From the NCBI GenBank assembly GCA_039029935.1, contig JBCCFC010000912.1, positions 1 through 5,809 of the forward strand: a stretch of 5,809 nucleotides of DNA, read 5' to 3'. The translations under genes were made by a program, and so were the position numbers. The stretch comes from G039029935 sp039029935 (GTDB lineage: Bacteria; Chloroflexota; Anaerolineae; Caldilineales; Caldilineaceae). Below the pieces are notes generated by a model that was not told the origin of the DNA, did no database searches, and saw only the letters and a program-made list of their open reading frames with translations. This document shows positions 5,649 to 5,809 of the stretch, piece by piece (the first letter of the stretch is position 1; every line of letters starts with the position of its first letter).

Positions 5649-5809
5649 TTAACACCATCTAATGGACATCACAGCCTACGTACACTCACACAACGAAGAT
5701 ACAGGAAACAGCATCGATCCACGCAGTAGTGCGAAAAACAACCGCAACGACTCAAATCAACAGCCGGGGCGCGCCGGAGTGGATAATATTCGCTAGAAGC
5801 AAGAAGAAC
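5649..5809. other. Non-coding or rearranged end of the window
   Basis: The upstream part of the response regulator should lie here, but none of the three minus-strand frames shows the start of a receiver domain. On the plus strand, ATG at 5662 opens 44 codons (to TAG at 5794-5796) of a polar, low-complexity peptide with no ribosome binding site; I regard it as accidental. A GC-rich stretch with the palindrome GGCGCGCC (5768-5775) stands out from its surroundings. No promoter, RNA gene or repeat was recognised. Confidence 0.5.

Noticed and set aside
5764..5777. GC-rich palindrome around GGCGCGCC
   Set aside because: A short isolated palindrome without a partner signal; it may only mark a compositional change at the window end.
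5662..5796. 44-codon frame on the plus strand at the window end
   Set aside because: Polar low-complexity peptide, no ribosome binding site, in a region of doubtful integrity.

Overview
The window is ordinary bacterial chromosomal DNA of roughly balanced base composition. It holds four clear protein genes, one 5'-damaged response regulator, and two ends with little coding signal. The main landmark is an intact sucC-sucD pair (succinyl-CoA synthetase, citric acid cycle). Three traits fit a Chloroflexota-like bacterium: the style of the SucC/SucD and epimerase proteins, a NarL-type regulator, and short octamer tandem repeats between genes. This is an inference from general resemblance; no rRNA or marker gene confirms it.

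Layout. 1-541: no convincing gene, but frame 2 on the + strand carries a broken stretch that may be the tail of a decayed transposase. 542-1582 (-): extended short-chain dehydrogenase (NAD-dependent epimerase/dehydratase). 1583-1744: spacer that looks like a very small insertion with 11-bp terminal inverted repeats and a possible 7-bp target duplication. 1745-2308 (-): zinc-ribbon Nudix hydrolase. 2309-2698: divergent control region with two overlapping sigma70-type promoters, an octamer repeat in the Nudix leader, and a strong intrinsic terminator in the sucC leader. 2699-3841 (+): sucC, starting at TTG. 3838-4716 (+): sucD, overlapping sucC by four bases. 4713-4821: second octamer array, running through the sucD stop codon and followed by inverted copies. 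4845-5570 (-, open to 5648): LuxR/NarL-type response regulator lacking the start of its receiver domain. 5649-5809: nothing recognisable.

How the parts relate. sucC and sucD encode the beta and alpha subunits of one enzyme and are clearly co-transcribed and probably translationally coupled. The Nudix and epimerase genes share a strand and could be read from the promoter at 2414-2442, but the 162-base spacer between them makes a functional link uncertain. The response regulator converges on sucD, and nothing in the sequence ties it to sucCD control.

The best candidate for something undescribed is the roughly 235-base leader of sucCD. It contains a good promoter, a possible 20-codon ORF whose stop codon lies inside one arm of a 22-bp hairpin, and a T-rich tail after that hairpin. 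This is the arrangement expected of a transcription attenuator, or of a short terminated RNA. The octamer array that supplies the sucD stop codon is the second point of interest.
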